A DNA stretch of 64,000 nucleotides from NCBI GenBank assembly GCA_036501425.1, contig DASYAI010000056.1, positions 1-64,000 on the forward strand, given 5' to 3'. Made by a program: the position numbers and the translations under genes. The notes beneath the pieces were generated by a model. It ran no database searches, was not told where the DNA came from, and was given only the letters and a program-made list of their open reading frames with translations. This stretch comes from DATKRB01 sp036501425. GTDB lineage: Bacteria; Actinomycetota; Acidimicrobiia; Acidimicrobiales; RAAP-2. Shown one piece after another: positions 1 through 7,836 of the stretch. Every line of letters begins with the position of its first letter. Positions within the stretch are counted from its first letter, which is position 1.

Positions 1-9
1 CTTGCTCAC
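1..9 (-). CDS. 5' end of an unidentified gene running off the left edge
   Basis: On the minus strand a GTG followed by codons for Ser and Lys lies at the window edge, preceded about 10 nt upstream by the purine-rich AGGAAAGGA, a good ribosome binding site. Only three codons are inside the window, so the product cannot be identified. The upstream leader peptide (138-176) and terminator suggest attenuation by branched-chain amino acids, so an ilv-type gene (for example ilvD or ilvE) is a reasonable guess. That is inference from the leader only. Confidence 0.45.
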
Positions 10-90
10 TTCCGTGGTCCTTTCCTCGTGTCCCTGCGTCCTGTGTCTTTTGCTGCCCCATGCCGGCCGAACTCGCCGGGAATTGAAAAA

Positions 91-109
91 CCGCCCACGC
101 AGTGGACGG
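91..109 (-). terminator. attenuator terminator hairpin of the left-edge gene
   Basis: Read on the minus strand, CCGTCCAC and GTGGGCGG form an 8-bp stem (one G-U pair) around a 3-nt loop, followed by TTTTTC. It sits between the leader peptide stop (138) and the gene start at 9, so it is placed to stop transcription before the gene. A second hairpin, GGCGCGC/GCGCGCC (116-138), begins in the leader stop codon and would be the pause or alternative structure. Confidence 0.7.
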
Positions 110-137
110 TTCGACGGCGCGCGGGGAGAGTGCGCGC

Positions 138-176
138 CTAGTAAATAATGCCTACGAAGGTCTGAGGGCGGTGCAT
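138..176 (-). CDS. branched-chain (Val/Ile) attenuator leader peptide, 12 aa
   Basis: The minus strand encodes MHRPQTFVGIIY followed by TAG. The run Phe-Val-Gly-Ile-Ile-Tyr uses GTA and ATT codons, which are rare in this GC-rich DNA; rare codons for the sensed amino acids are what a ribosome-stalling leader would use. The ATG lies 9 nt after a possible -10 (GAGACT, 186-191), itself 17 bp from a TTGACG (209-214). A hairpin starts at the stop codon and a U-tailed terminator follows. Known for the class: stalling at scarce Val/Ile codons prevents terminator folding. The controlled gene is outside the window. Confidence 0.65.
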   Translation of the reverse strand: MHRPQTFVGIIY

Positions 177-185
177 GACCCCACC

Positions 186-214
186 AGTCTCTCGCAGCCG
201 GGCCGTCCCGTCAA
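186..214 (-). promoter_or_regulatory. predicted promoter of the Val/Ile leader
   Basis: On the minus strand TTGACG (209-214) is separated by 17 bp from GAGACT (186-191), which fits the relaxed actinobacterial -10 (A at position 2, T at position 6). The leader ATG follows after 9 nt, so the transcript would have almost no untranslated leader. Confidence 0.4.
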
Positions 215-320
215 CCAAGGGTGCAGGGCGACCGCCGGCCCACGTGGGGGCGATTAGCCTTGGTCCTCGCCGGCGCAGTGCACCGCACCGCCCGCCGATC
301 CGCCCTTCGGAGGACATGCC

Positions 321-821
321 GTGACCAACGCTTCCGCCAACGACATCGAGACGACCAAGCTGACCCAGGCCACGTACGACCGCCTGGTGGCCGAGCTCGA
401 GGACCTGACCACCCGGGGACGGGTGGAGATCGCCCAGGCCATTGAGACGGCCCGGGCCCTGGGTGACCTGAGCGAGAACGGCGACTACCACGCGGCCAAG
501 GATGCCCAGGGGAAGATGGAGTCGCGGGTCCGCCAGCTGCAGCGCATGCTCAAGGAAGTCGAGATCGTCAACGAGGCAGGCGCGGACGACGGATCCATCT
601 CATTGGGCAGCACGGTGACCCTCCGCTACGAGGGCGACGACGAGGGCGACACGCAGCAGTTCTTCGTGGGCTCCATTGAGGAGCGCCAGGGCGACCTGCC
701 GGTGGTCTCCCCCAGCTCGCCTCTCGGTCAGGTCCTGGTCGGTCGGAGCCAGGGTGACGCGGTCGAGTACCAGGCGCCCGGCGGCATGCTCAAAGTCCAC
801 ATCACCGCGGTCGACCGCTGA
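321..821 (+). CDS. greA: transcription elongation factor GreA
   Basis: This 166 aa protein has the GreA layout: an N-terminal coiled coil (about residues 15-85, with the signature region around LSENGDYHAAKDAQG) and a C-terminal FKBP-like domain (about 90-160, with SISLGSTVTLRY and SPLGQVLVGRSQGDAV). GreA binds the secondary channel of RNA polymerase and stimulates cleavage of backtracked transcripts. The GTG start is preceded by CGGAGGAC at good spacing. The TGA stop overlaps the leuC ATG (TGATG), so greA and leuC-leuD are probably co-transcribed, an unusual partnership of a housekeeping factor with leucine genes. Confidence 0.95.
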   Translation: MTNASANDIETTKLTQATYDRLVAELEDLTTRGRVEIAQAIETARALGDLSENGDYHAAKDAQGKMESRVRQLQRMLKEVEIVNEAGADDGSISLGSTVTLRYEGDDEGDTQQFFVGSIEERQGDLPVVSPSSPLGQVLVGRSQGDAVEYQAPGGMLKVHITAVDR

Positions 822-2227
822 TGGCGCCGCGCACGCTGACGGAGAAGATCTGGGACGCGCACGTCGTCCACGCGGCCCGAGACGAGCCCGACCTCCTCTT
901 CATCGACCTCCATCTGCTGCACGAGGTGACGTCGCCCCAGGCCTTCGACGGGTTGCGCCTGGCTGGACGCACCGTGCGGCGGCCCGACCTGACCGTGGCA
1001 ACGGCGGACCACAACGTCCCGACGACCGACATCGACAAGCCGGTGGCCGACCCGATTTCCGCCCAGCAGCTGAAGGTCCTCGACGACAACACCGCCGAGT
1101 TCGGCATCACCTGCTACCCGATGGGTCACCCCAACCAGGGCATCGTCCACATCATCGGCCCCGAGCAGGGCTGGACGCAGCCTGGCATGACGATCGTCTG
1201 CGGAGACAGCCACACCTCCACGCACGGCGCTTTCGGCGCCATCGCCTTCGGCATCGGGACCAGCGAGGTGGAGCACGTGCTGGCCACCCAGACCCTGCCC
1301 CAGGTGCGGCCGCACACCATGGCGGTCGAGGTGGTGGGCGAGCTGGCGGCCGGGGCGACGGCCAAGGACGTGGCCCTGGCCATCATCGGCCGGATCGGGA
1401 CCGGCGGCGGGATGGGCCACGTGATCGAGTACCGGGGCGAGGCCATCCGCTCCTTGTCCATGGAGGGTCGGATGACCCTGTGCAACATGAGCATCGAGGG
1501 CGGGGCCCGGGCCGGCCTCGTCGCCCCCGACGAGGTCACGTTCGCCTACCTGAAGGGGCGCCGGCACGCGCCCGCCGGCGCCCGCTGGGAGCAGGCCCTG
1601 GCGGCCTGGCAGGACCTGGTCACCGACCACGGCGCCTCCTTCGACAAGGAGGTCCTCCTGCAGGGGTCGGAGATCTCGCCCCACGTCACCTGGGGCACCA
1701 ACCCGGCGCAGGTGGTGCCGATCGACGGCCGGGTGCCCGACCCCGACGGCTTCGCCGAGGCCTCCGAGCGCGACGCCGCCGCCCGGGCCCTCACCTACAT
1801 GGGACTGTCGGCCGGCACGCCGCTGCGCGAGGTGGCGGTGGACACCGTGTTCATCGGCTCGTGCACCAACTCGCGCATCGAGGACCTGCGGGCCGCCGCC
1901 GACGTGCTGCGCGGCCGCCACGTGCGGTCCGGGCTCCGGGCGCTGGTCGTCCCGGGATCGCACCGGGTCAAGGTCCAAGCCGAGGCCGAAGGGCTCGACC
2001 AGGTGTTCACCGCCGCCGGTTTCGACTGGCGCCAGCCGGGGTGCTCGATGTGCCTGGCCATGAACCCCGACAAGCTCTCGCCCGGCGAGCGCTGCGCCTC
2101 CACCTCCAACCGGAACTTCGAGGGCCGCCAGGGACGGGGGGGCCGCACCCACCTCGTGTCGCCGGCGGTGGCGGCGGCCACCGCGGTCCTGGGGCACTTC
2201 GCCGCACCCGGGGACCTGGCCCGATGA
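821..2227 (+). CDS. leuC: 3-isopropylmalate dehydratase large subunit LeuC
   Basis: LeuC (468 aa) isomerises 2-isopropylmalate to 3-isopropylmalate together with LeuD in leucine biosynthesis. It is an aconitase-family [4Fe-4S] enzyme. The three cluster cysteines are visible at residues 348 (IGSCTNSRIED), 408 and 411 (GCSMCLAMNPD), and the family motif GDSHTSTHGAFG lies near residue 127. The length is normal for bacterial LeuC. The start overlaps the greA stop and the end overlaps leuD by ATGA, so the two subunits are translationally coupled. Confidence 0.97.
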   Translation: MAPRTLTEKIWDAHVVHAARDEPDLLFIDLHLLHEVTSPQAFDGLRLAGRTVRRPDLTVATADHNVPTTDIDKPVADPISAQQLKVLDDNTAEFGITCYPMGHPNQGIVHIIGPEQGWTQPGMTIVCGDSHTSTHGAFGAIAFGIGTSEVEHVLATQTLPQVRPHTMAVEVVGELAAGATAKDVALAIIGRIGTGGGMGHVIEYRGEAIRSLSMEGRMTLCNMSIEGGARAGLVAPDEVTFAYLKGRRHAPAGARWEQALAAWQDLVTDHGASFDKEVLLQGSEISPHVTWGTNPAQVVPIDGRVPDPDGFAEASERDAAARALTYMGLSAGTPLREVAVDTVFIGSCTNSRIEDLRAAADVLRGRHVRSGLRALVVPGSHRVKVQAEAEGLDQVFTAAGFDWRQPGCSMCLAMNPDKLSPGERCASTSNRNFEGRQGRGGRTHLVSPAVAAATAVLGHFAAPGDLAR

Positions 2228-2823
2228 AGCCGGTCGAGGTGGTGAGCGGTCGAGCGGTCCCCCTGGACCGCAGCGACGTGGACACCGACCAGATCATCCC
2301 GTCGGACTGGCTCAAGCGGGTCGAGCGCACCGGGTTCGGGGCCGGGCTGTTCGCCGAGTGGCGCGACGACCGCGATTTCGTCCTCAACCACCCCGAGCAC
2401 GTCGGCGCCACCATCCTGGTGGCCGGGCACAACTTCGGCACCGGCTCGTCGCGCGAGCACGCGGTGTGGGCGCTGATGGACTACGGGTTCGAGGCGGTGG
2501 TCTCGTCCCGCTTCGCCGACATCTTCCGCAACAACTGCACCAAGCAGGGGCTGGTGCCGGTAGAGGTGAGCCCCGAGCTCGACCGGGCCTTGCTGGCGGC
2601 CCTCACGCAGGACCCGGCGCTCGAGCTGACCATCGACGTGGCCCGCGGGACCGTCGAAGCGCCGGCCGCCGGGCTGGCCGGCACCTTCCCCCTCGACGAG
2701 TTCACCCGGGCCCGCCTCCTCAACGGGTGGGACGACGTCGGGCTCACGCTGCGGTACGCCGACGACATCGACCGCTTCGAGGCCCGACGGCCGACCTACC
2801 TGCCGAGCGTCCCGACTAGCTGA
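2224..2823 (+). CDS. leuD: 3-isopropylmalate dehydratase small subunit LeuD
   Basis: LeuD (199 aa) is the swivelling small subunit of isopropylmalate isomerase. Motifs include DRSDVDTDQIIPSDWLKR near the N terminus, GHNFGTGSSREHAVWAL and the FRNNCTKQGL segment, all typical. The ATG overlaps the leuC stop (ATGA). The last 8 nt overlap the convergent leuA 3' end, leaving no room for an intergenic terminator between the two leucine transcription units. Confidence 0.97.
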   Translation: MKPVEVVSGRAVPLDRSDVDTDQIIPSDWLKRVERTGFGAGLFAEWRDDRDFVLNHPEHVGATILVAGHNFGTGSSREHAVWALMDYGFEAVVSSRFADIFRNNCTKQGLVPVEVSPELDRALLAALTQDPALELTIDVARGTVEAPAAGLAGTFPLDEFTRARLLNGWDDVGLTLRYADDIDRFEARRPTYLPSVPTS

Positions 2824-4558
2824 GCGGGGGCGGGAACCGGTTGGCGGCGCTGACCACCGCCGCCAGCGAGGCGCCGAGGATGCTCGAGTCCATCCCCACC
2901 CCCCACCACGTGCTGCCGGCCGCCTCCACCTCCACGTAGGCCACGGCCGACGCCTCGCTGCCCGAGGTGAGGGCGTGCTCGGAGTAGTCCTTCACCGCCA
3001 GCTCGATGCCCAGCTCGTCGCGCAGGCCGCTCACCAGCGCGTCGATCGGACCGTTGCCGTGGCTAGAGACCGTCCGATGCGCCCCGTCCACCAGCAGCTG
3101 GGCCACCACCGTGGTGCCGGTGCCGTCGGTGGCCACCTCGGAGCCCACCAGCCGGATCCGGGTGTCGTCGGACAGGTAGGTCTCGGTGAACACCTCCCAC
3201 ATCTCCTCGGGGCGGATCACCGTGCCGCTGGCCTCGGTCACCCGCTGCACCCGGCGGGAGAACTCGACCTGCAGGCGGCGCGGCAGGTCGAGCCCGTGCT
3301 CGGTGTCCATCACGTACGCCACGCCGCCCTTGCCCGACTGGCTGTTCACCTGGATGATCGCCTCGTACGTCCGGCCGGTGTGCCGGGGGTCGATGGGAAG
3401 ATAGGGCACCTCCCACTCGGGGTAGTCCGTCCCGATCGCCGTCATGCCCTTCTTGATCGCGTCCTGGTGGGAGCCCGAAAAGGCGGTGTACACCAGGTCG
3501 CCGGCATAGGGGTGCCGGGGGTGCACCGGCAGGCGCGTGGCGTACTCGGCCACCCGCTTGATCCGGTCGATGTCGCCGAAGTCCAGGGCCGGGTCGACCC
3601 CCTGGGAGAACAGGTTGAGGGCCAGGGTCACCAGGTCCACGTTGCCGGTGCGCTCGCCGTTGCCGAAGAGCGTGCCCTCCACCCGGTCGGCGCCGGCGAG
3701 GACGGCCAGCTCGGCCGCGGCCACCGCCGTCCCCCGGTCGTTGTGGGGGTGCAAGCTGAGCACCAGCGCGTCGCGGTCGGCGATCGTGCGGCCGAACCAC
3801 TCGATCACGTCCGCGTAGACGTTGGGCGTGTACATCTCGACGGTCGCCGGAAGGTTGATGATGATCGGCCGTTCGGGGGTCGGCTCGATCACCTCCATCA
3901 CCGCCCGGCAGATCTCGACCGCGAACTCCGGCTCGGTGGCGGTAAAGCTCTCGGGCGAGTACTCGTAGCGCACCGCGGTGCCAGGCAGGTCCTTCTCGAA
4001 CTTCTTGCACAATTGCGCCGCCCGCACCGCGATGTCGACGATGCCCGCCTTGTCGAGCCCGAAGACCACCCGGCGCTGCAGCTCCGACGTCGAGTTGTAG
4101 AAGTGCACGATGGCCCGCGGGGCACCCTGCAGCGACTCGTAGGTGCGCTCGATCAGCTGCTCACGGCATTGGACGAGCACCTGGATGGTGACGTCGTCGG
4201 GGATCAAGCCGCCCTCGATGATGCTCCGCTGGAAGTCGAAGTCGGGCTGCGAGGCCGAGGGGAAGCCGACCTCGATCTCCTTCAACCCGACCCCGATCAA
4301 GGTCTCGAACAGGCGCAGCTTGCGCTCGGGGTCCATCGGGTCGATGAGCGCCTGGTTGCCGTCGCGCAGGTCGACGCTGGCCCACTGGGGGGCCTTGGTC
4401 AGCTGGCGGTCGGGCCACGTCCGGTCGGCGAGCACCAGCGGGACGTGGGAACGGTAGAGGTCGAACGGCATCGGCGAGACGTCGCAGGGCATGGCCAGCC
4501 GGGCCGGAACCCCGCGTCCCGGCTCCACGTCGTGGCGGTGTGGTTCGCTGGTCGTCAC
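2816..4558 (-). CDS. leuA: 2-isopropylmalate synthase LeuA
   Basis: LeuA (580 aa) condenses acetyl-CoA with 2-oxoisovalerate, the committed step to leucine. It is the long actinobacterial-type enzyme: a TIM-barrel catalytic domain (WASVDLRDGNQALIDPM, the metal-binding LHPHNDRGTA and GNGERTGNVDL) followed by a C-terminal regulatory domain that binds leucine for feedback inhibition. I place the start at GTG 4558, which has GAGGAG 8 nt upstream; an in-frame ATG further upstream would run into the terminator hairpin of the attenuator. Expression should be controlled by the leucine leader at 4674-4712. The 3' end overlaps leuD tail to tail. Confidence 0.95.
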   Translation of the reverse strand: MTTSEPHRHDVEPGRGVPARLAMPCDVSPMPFDLYRSHVPLVLADRTWPDRQLTKAPQWASVDLRDGNQALIDPMDPERKLRLFETLIGVGLKEIEVGFPSASQPDFDFQRSIIEGGLIPDDVTIQVLVQCREQLIERTYESLQGAPRAIVHFYNSTSELQRRVVFGLDKAGIVDIAVRAAQLCKKFEKDLPGTAVRYEYSPESFTATEPEFAVEICRAVMEVIEPTPERPIIINLPATVEMYTPNVYADVIEWFGRTIADRDALVLSLHPHNDRGTAVAAAELAVLAGADRVEGTLFGNGERTGNVDLVTLALNLFSQGVDPALDFGDIDRIKRVAEYATRLPVHPRHPYAGDLVYTAFSGSHQDAIKKGMTAIGTDYPEWEVPYLPIDPRHTGRTYEAIIQVNSQSGKGGVAYVMDTEHGLDLPRRLQVEFSRRVQRVTEASGTVIRPEEMWEVFTETYLSDDTRIRLVGSEVATDGTGTTVVAQLLVDGAHRTVSSHGNGPIDALVSGLRDELGIELAVKDYSEHALTSGSEASAVAYVEVEAAGSTWWGVGMDSSILGASLAAVVSAANRFPPPLS

Positions 4559-4610
4559 TGGCTCATCTCCTCGCTCGTCTCGTTTCGTGCACGAGCTCCA
4601 CGCGCCCAAC

Positions 4611-4638
4611 AAAAAACCCCCCGGCCCGGTGGGGCGCA
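4611..4638 (-). terminator. attenuator terminator upstream of leuA
   Basis: The minus-strand RNA has a GC-rich CCCC...GGGG stem (within 4617-4636) directly followed by six U residues (4611-4616). It lies 53 nt before the leuA start and after the leucine leader peptide. A perfect 9-bp hairpin, GACGAACGC/GCGTTCGTC (4649-4672), begins one base after the leader stop and is the likely pause hairpin. The segment CGCCCC occurs both in this hairpin and in the terminator's 5' arm, which would allow alternative pairing. Confidence 0.7.
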
Positions 4639-4673
4639 GGAGGTTACAGACGAACGCGATGGGGCGTTCGTCG

Positions 4674-4712
4674 TCAGGTCAGCAGCAGGACTTCGGTCGG
4701 GCGTGTCTCCAT
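4674..4712 (-). CDS. leucine attenuator leader peptide, 12 aa
   Basis: The minus strand encodes METRPTEVLLLT then TGA, with Val and three consecutive CTG leucine codons immediately before the end. The stop is followed by a perfect 9-bp hairpin and then a U-tailed terminator before leuA. Known for the class: leucyl-tRNA shortage stalls the ribosome on the Leu run and favours read-through into leuA. A TTGACG (4746-4751) and a weak -10 (CAGCAT, 4722-4727, spacer 18 bp) place the transcription start within a few bases of the ATG. Confidence 0.75.
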   Translation of the reverse strand: METRPTEVLLLT

Positions 4713-4721
4713 GACGTTCCA

Positions 4722-4751
4722 ATGCTGCCAGCCGCCGACCCACCACGTCAA
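4722..4751 (-). promoter_or_regulatory. predicted promoter of the leu leader and leuA
   Basis: Minus-strand TTGACG (4746-4751) and CAGCAT (4722-4727) are separated by 18 bp. The leader ATG starts 9 nt downstream of the -10. The -10 is weak, so this rests mainly on the consensus-like -35 and on the matching layout of the two ilv leaders. Confidence 0.4.
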
Positions 4752-4778
4752 GGAGCGTCGGACCGCTAGCGTGACCCC

Positions 4779-4985
4779 GTGCGCCGGACCCTGGGCATCG
4801 CCGTCGTGCTCGGCCTGGCCGCGGTGGTCGGACGGGCGGCGGCGATCATCTGGCGATGGCGCGCCCAACGGGCGCCCCGCAGCGAGCTCGACGGCCACCG
4901 ACCGGTCGTCGGCAGCATCGACACCTGGCCGCCCGTCCCCCGAGCGCCGGTGCCAGGACCCGCCGGGGGACCCGGCGGAGCCTGA
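4779..4985 (+). CDS. small single-pass membrane protein of unknown function
   Basis: This 68 aa ORF begins at GTG with a hydrophobic stretch (GIAVVLGLAAVVGRAAAIIW, residues about 6-25) followed by a basic segment and a Pro-rich tail containing VVGSIDTWPPVP. It looks like one membrane anchor with a short cytoplasmic tail. It fills the space between leuA and serA, is divergent from leuA and convergent with serA. I do not recognise a family. The pattern hydrophobic-basic-conserved-looking tail argues for a real gene, but no homologue search was possible. Confidence 0.5.
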   Translation: MRRTLGIAVVLGLAAVVGRAAAIIWRWRAQRAPRSELDGHRPVVGSIDTWPPVPRAPVPGPAGGPGGA

Positions 4986-5000
4986 CCCGCCCGGCGCCGC

Positions 5001-6572
5001 CTACAGGGTGACCCGGTGGACGTCGAGGATGCCGGCGTCGCCGCGCAGCTCGGCCAGCGCCTCGTCGGGGGCCGGGCCCTTGGTGGCCAGGACCATCAGG
5101 GCGGTGGTGGCCTCGCGGCTCGGACCGACGGCCATGGAGGAGATCGACACCCCGGCGCGTCCGAGGACGGTGCCGACCACCCCGATCATCCCCGGACGAT
5201 CGTCGTTGCGCACCAGCAGCATGTGGGCCGACGGGGGCACCTCCACCGTGTGGTCGTCGACCATGACGATCCTCGGCTCGAGGTGCACCCCGCTCCCGGC
5301 GAGGGTCCCGGACACCGAGTGGCTGCCCGACCGCAGGGTGACCAGGCTCTTGTAGTCGCGTGAGGTGACCGACGACGTCTCGCGCACGTCGAGGCCCCGT
5401 TGCTCGGCCAGCTGCGGGGCGTTCACGTAGGAGACCGGCTCCTCGGTCGAGCCGGCGAAGAGGCCCTTGAGGACCGACAAGGTGAGGATCCCGGTCCCGG
5501 CCCCGGCGAGGTCGCCGAGGTACTGGATCTCGAGCTGGTCGGCCAGCCCGTCGTGCAGGCAGGCGAAGAACCGGCCCAGCTGCTCGGCGAGGGGCATGAA
5601 CGGCCGCACCGTCTCGGACACGTCGGTGGCCGCCACGTTCACCGCGTAGGGCACGAAGTCGCCCGCCAGGGCCAGCGCCACCTGCTCGGCGATGGTGACC
5701 CCGGCCTTGTCCTGCGCCTCGACCGTCGACGCGCCCAGGTGGGGCGCCACGACCACCGACTCGAGCTCGAACAGCGGCGACTCGGTGGTGGGCTCGGTGG
5801 CGAACACGTCGAGACCCGCGCCCTGGACCACCCCGCTGCGGATGGCGTCGGCCAGCGCCTCCTCGTCGACGATCCCGCCGCGCGCCGTGTTGATGATCCG
5901 GATGCCCGGCTTGGCCTTGGCCAGCAGGTCGCGGCCGACGAGCCCCACGGTGTCGGGCGTCTTGGGCAGGTGCACCGTCACGAAGTCCGCCTGGGCCACC
6001 AGCTCCTCGAGCGAGCACAGCTCCACGCCCATGTGCCGGGCCCGCTCCGCCGAGACGAACGGGTCGTACGCGACCAGCCGCATCCCGAAGGCCAGGGCCC
6101 GCTGGGCCACCAGGGCGCCGACCCGGCCCAGGCCCACCACGCCGAGGGTCTTGGCGTGCAGCTCGACACCTTCCCACTTGGACCGCTCCCACTTGCCGGC
6201 CACCAGCGCCGCGTGGGCCTGGGGGATGTTGCGGGCCTGGGCCAGCAGGAGCGCCATCGCCTGCTCGGCCGCGGAGAGGATGTTGGACTGCGGCGCGTTG
6301 ACCACCATGACGCCCCGGGCCGTCGCCGCGGCGACGTCCACGTTGTCGAGCCCGATACCCGCCCGGCCGACCACCACCAGCGACGAGCCGGCGGCCAGCA
6401 CCTCGGCGGTCACCTGGGTGGCGGAACGGATGATCAGCGCCTGGGCGCCTGGGACAGCGCCGAGCAACGCGTCGGGCCCCAGCCCCTCCTGCACGTCGAC
6501 CTCGTGGCCGGCGCGCGCCAGCTGGTCCAGACCGCTCTGGGCGATCTTTTCGGTTACCAGTACCCGTGCCAC
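5001..6572 (-). CDS. serA: D-3-phosphoglycerate dehydrogenase SerA
   Basis: SerA (523 aa) oxidises 3-phosphoglycerate to phosphohydroxypyruvate, the first step of serine synthesis. It is the long form: substrate and NAD-binding domains (GLGRVGALVAQRALAFGM for the dinucleotide, TARGGIVDEEAL and the catalytic HLGAST), an intervening allosteric domain, and a C-terminal ACT domain (RPGMIGVVGTVLGRAGVSIS). ACT domains in this form bind serine. The GTG start has GAGGAGG 12 nt upstream. Its neighbours, an aminotransferase and serC, make this a serine-synthesis locus. Confidence 0.96.
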   Translation of the reverse strand: MARVLVTEKIAQSGLDQLARAGHEVDVQEGLGPDALLGAVPGAQALIIRSATQVTAEVLAAGSSLVVVGRAGIGLDNVDVAAATARGVMVVNAPQSNILSAAEQAMALLLAQARNIPQAHAALVAGKWERSKWEGVELHAKTLGVVGLGRVGALVAQRALAFGMRLVAYDPFVSAERARHMGVELCSLEELVAQADFVTVHLPKTPDTVGLVGRDLLAKAKPGIRIINTARGGIVDEEALADAIRSGVVQGAGLDVFATEPTTESPLFELESVVVAPHLGASTVEAQDKAGVTIAEQVALALAGDFVPYAVNVAATDVSETVRPFMPLAEQLGRFFACLHDGLADQLEIQYLGDLAGAGTGILTLSVLKGLFAGSTEEPVSYVNAPQLAEQRGLDVRETSSVTSRDYKSLVTLRSGSHSVSGTLAGSGVHLEPRIVMVDDHTVEVPPSAHMLLVRNDDRPGMIGVVGTVLGRAGVSISSMAVGPSREATTALMVLATKGPAPDEALAELRGDAGILDVHRVTL

Positions 6573-6585
6573 CCTCGCCGCCTCC

Positions 6586-7836
6586 TCACTCCGCCCCGGC
6601 GAACAGGTCGGCCAGCCGGCCCACGCCTTCGATCAGGTCCTCGTCGCCCAGGGCATAGGACATCCGGAAGTACCCCGGCGCCCCGAAGGCCTCGCCGGGC
6701 ACCACTGCCACCTTGGCCTCCTCGATGCACAGCTCGGCGAGCTGCGCGCTCGACTCGGGCCGACGACCGCAGATCTTGCGGCCGACCAGCTCCTTGACCG
6801 AGGGGAAGGCGTAGAAGGCCCCCTCGGGCTCCACGCAGCGAACGCCCGGGATCTCGTTGAGCATCCGGTGGATGGTCCGCCGACGGCGATCGAAGGCGGC
6901 GTGCATCATGGCGACCGCCGCCAGGTCCCCCGAGACTGCAGCCAGGGCGGCGCACTGCGCCACGTTCGACACGTTGGAGGTCTCGTGCGACTGGATGTTC
7001 GTCGCCGCCACGACCGCGTCGAGCGGCCCGATCAGCCAGCCCACCCGCCATCCGGTCATGGCGTAGGTCTTGGCGACCCCGTTGACCACCAGGCACCGGT
7101 CGGCCAGCTCGGGCACGACCACCGGCAGCGAATGGTGCTTGGCGTCCCCGTAGACCAGATGCTCGTAGATCTCGTCAGTCACCACCCACAGGCCGTGCTC
7201 GAGCGCCCAGCGGCCGATCTGCTCGACCAGCGGACGGGGGTAGACGGCGCCGGTCGGGTTCGACGGCGACACGAACAGGAGCACCTTGGTGCGGGCGGTG
7301 CGCGCCGCCTCCAGGTCCTCGACCGAGACCCGGAAGCCGGTCGACTCGTCGGACGGCACCGCCACCGGCACCCCGCCCGCCAGCGCGATCGCCTCGGGAT
7401 AGGTGGTCCAGTAGGGCGCCGGCACCAGCACCTCGTCCCCGGGGTCGCACAGCACGGCGAAGGCGTTCGCCACGGCCTGCTTGCCACCGTTGGTGATGAG
7501 CACCTGGCCGGAGGGGACGACGAGACCCGAGTCCCGCTCGGTCTTGGCCGCCACCGCCGCCCGGAGGTCGGCCAACCCGGCGGTGGGCGTGTAACGGTGG
7601 TTGCGGGGATCGCGGCAGGCGGCGACGGCCGCCTCGACGATGTGCTCGGGGGTGGGGAAGTCGGGCTCGCCGGCCCCGAAGCCGATGACGTGCTCGCCGG
7701 CCGCCTGCAACGCCTTGGCCTTGGCGTCGACCGCCAGGGTGGCCGACGGGGCGACCGCAGCGGCGCGGCGTGAGACGCGCGCCAGCGGGCGCGGGGAGGC
7801 GGGGGCCTGTGCCGGGACGGAGGTCACCGGTGCCAT
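6586..7836 (-). CDS. class I aminotransferase, aspartate aminotransferase type
   Basis: This PLP enzyme of fold type I has the N-terminal GFGAGEPDFPTPEHIV, the Asp-containing VVTDEIYEHLVYG, the PLP lysine in NGVAKTYAMTGWRVGW, and a C-terminal MSYALG. The family exchanges amino groups between aspartate and 2-oxoglutarate, though related enzymes accept other substrates. It follows serC divergently and precedes serA by 13 nt in the same direction. The start is uncertain: ATG 7836 overlaps the serC start on the other strand, and an upstream ATG (7866) with a GGGA 6 nt before it would extend the protein by 10 residues. Confidence 0.88.
   Translation of the reverse strand: MAPVTSVPAQAPASPRPLARVSRRAAAVAPSATLAVDAKAKALQAAGEHVIGFGAGEPDFPTPEHIVEAAVAACRDPRNHRYTPTAGLADLRAAVAAKTERDSGLVVPSGQVLITNGGKQAVANAFAVLCDPGDEVLVPAPYWTTYPEAIALAGGVPVAVPSDESTGFRVSVEDLEAARTARTKVLLFVSPSNPTGAVYPRPLVEQIGRWALEHGLWVVTDEIYEHLVYGDAKHHSLPVVVPELADRCLVVNGVAKTYAMTGWRVGWLIGPLDAVVAATNIQSHETSNVSNVAQCAALAAVSGDLAAVAMMHAAFDRRRRTIHRMLNEIPGVRCVEPEGAFYAFPSVKELVGRKICGRRPESSAQLAELCIEEAKVAVVPGEAFGAPGYFRMSYALGDEDLIEGVGRLADLFAGAE

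Noticed and set aside
2975..4714. 579-codon open frame on the plus strand opposite leuA
   Set aside because: It is a shadow of the GC-rich codon pattern of leuA; the protein is His/Arg/Gly-rich with no family features.
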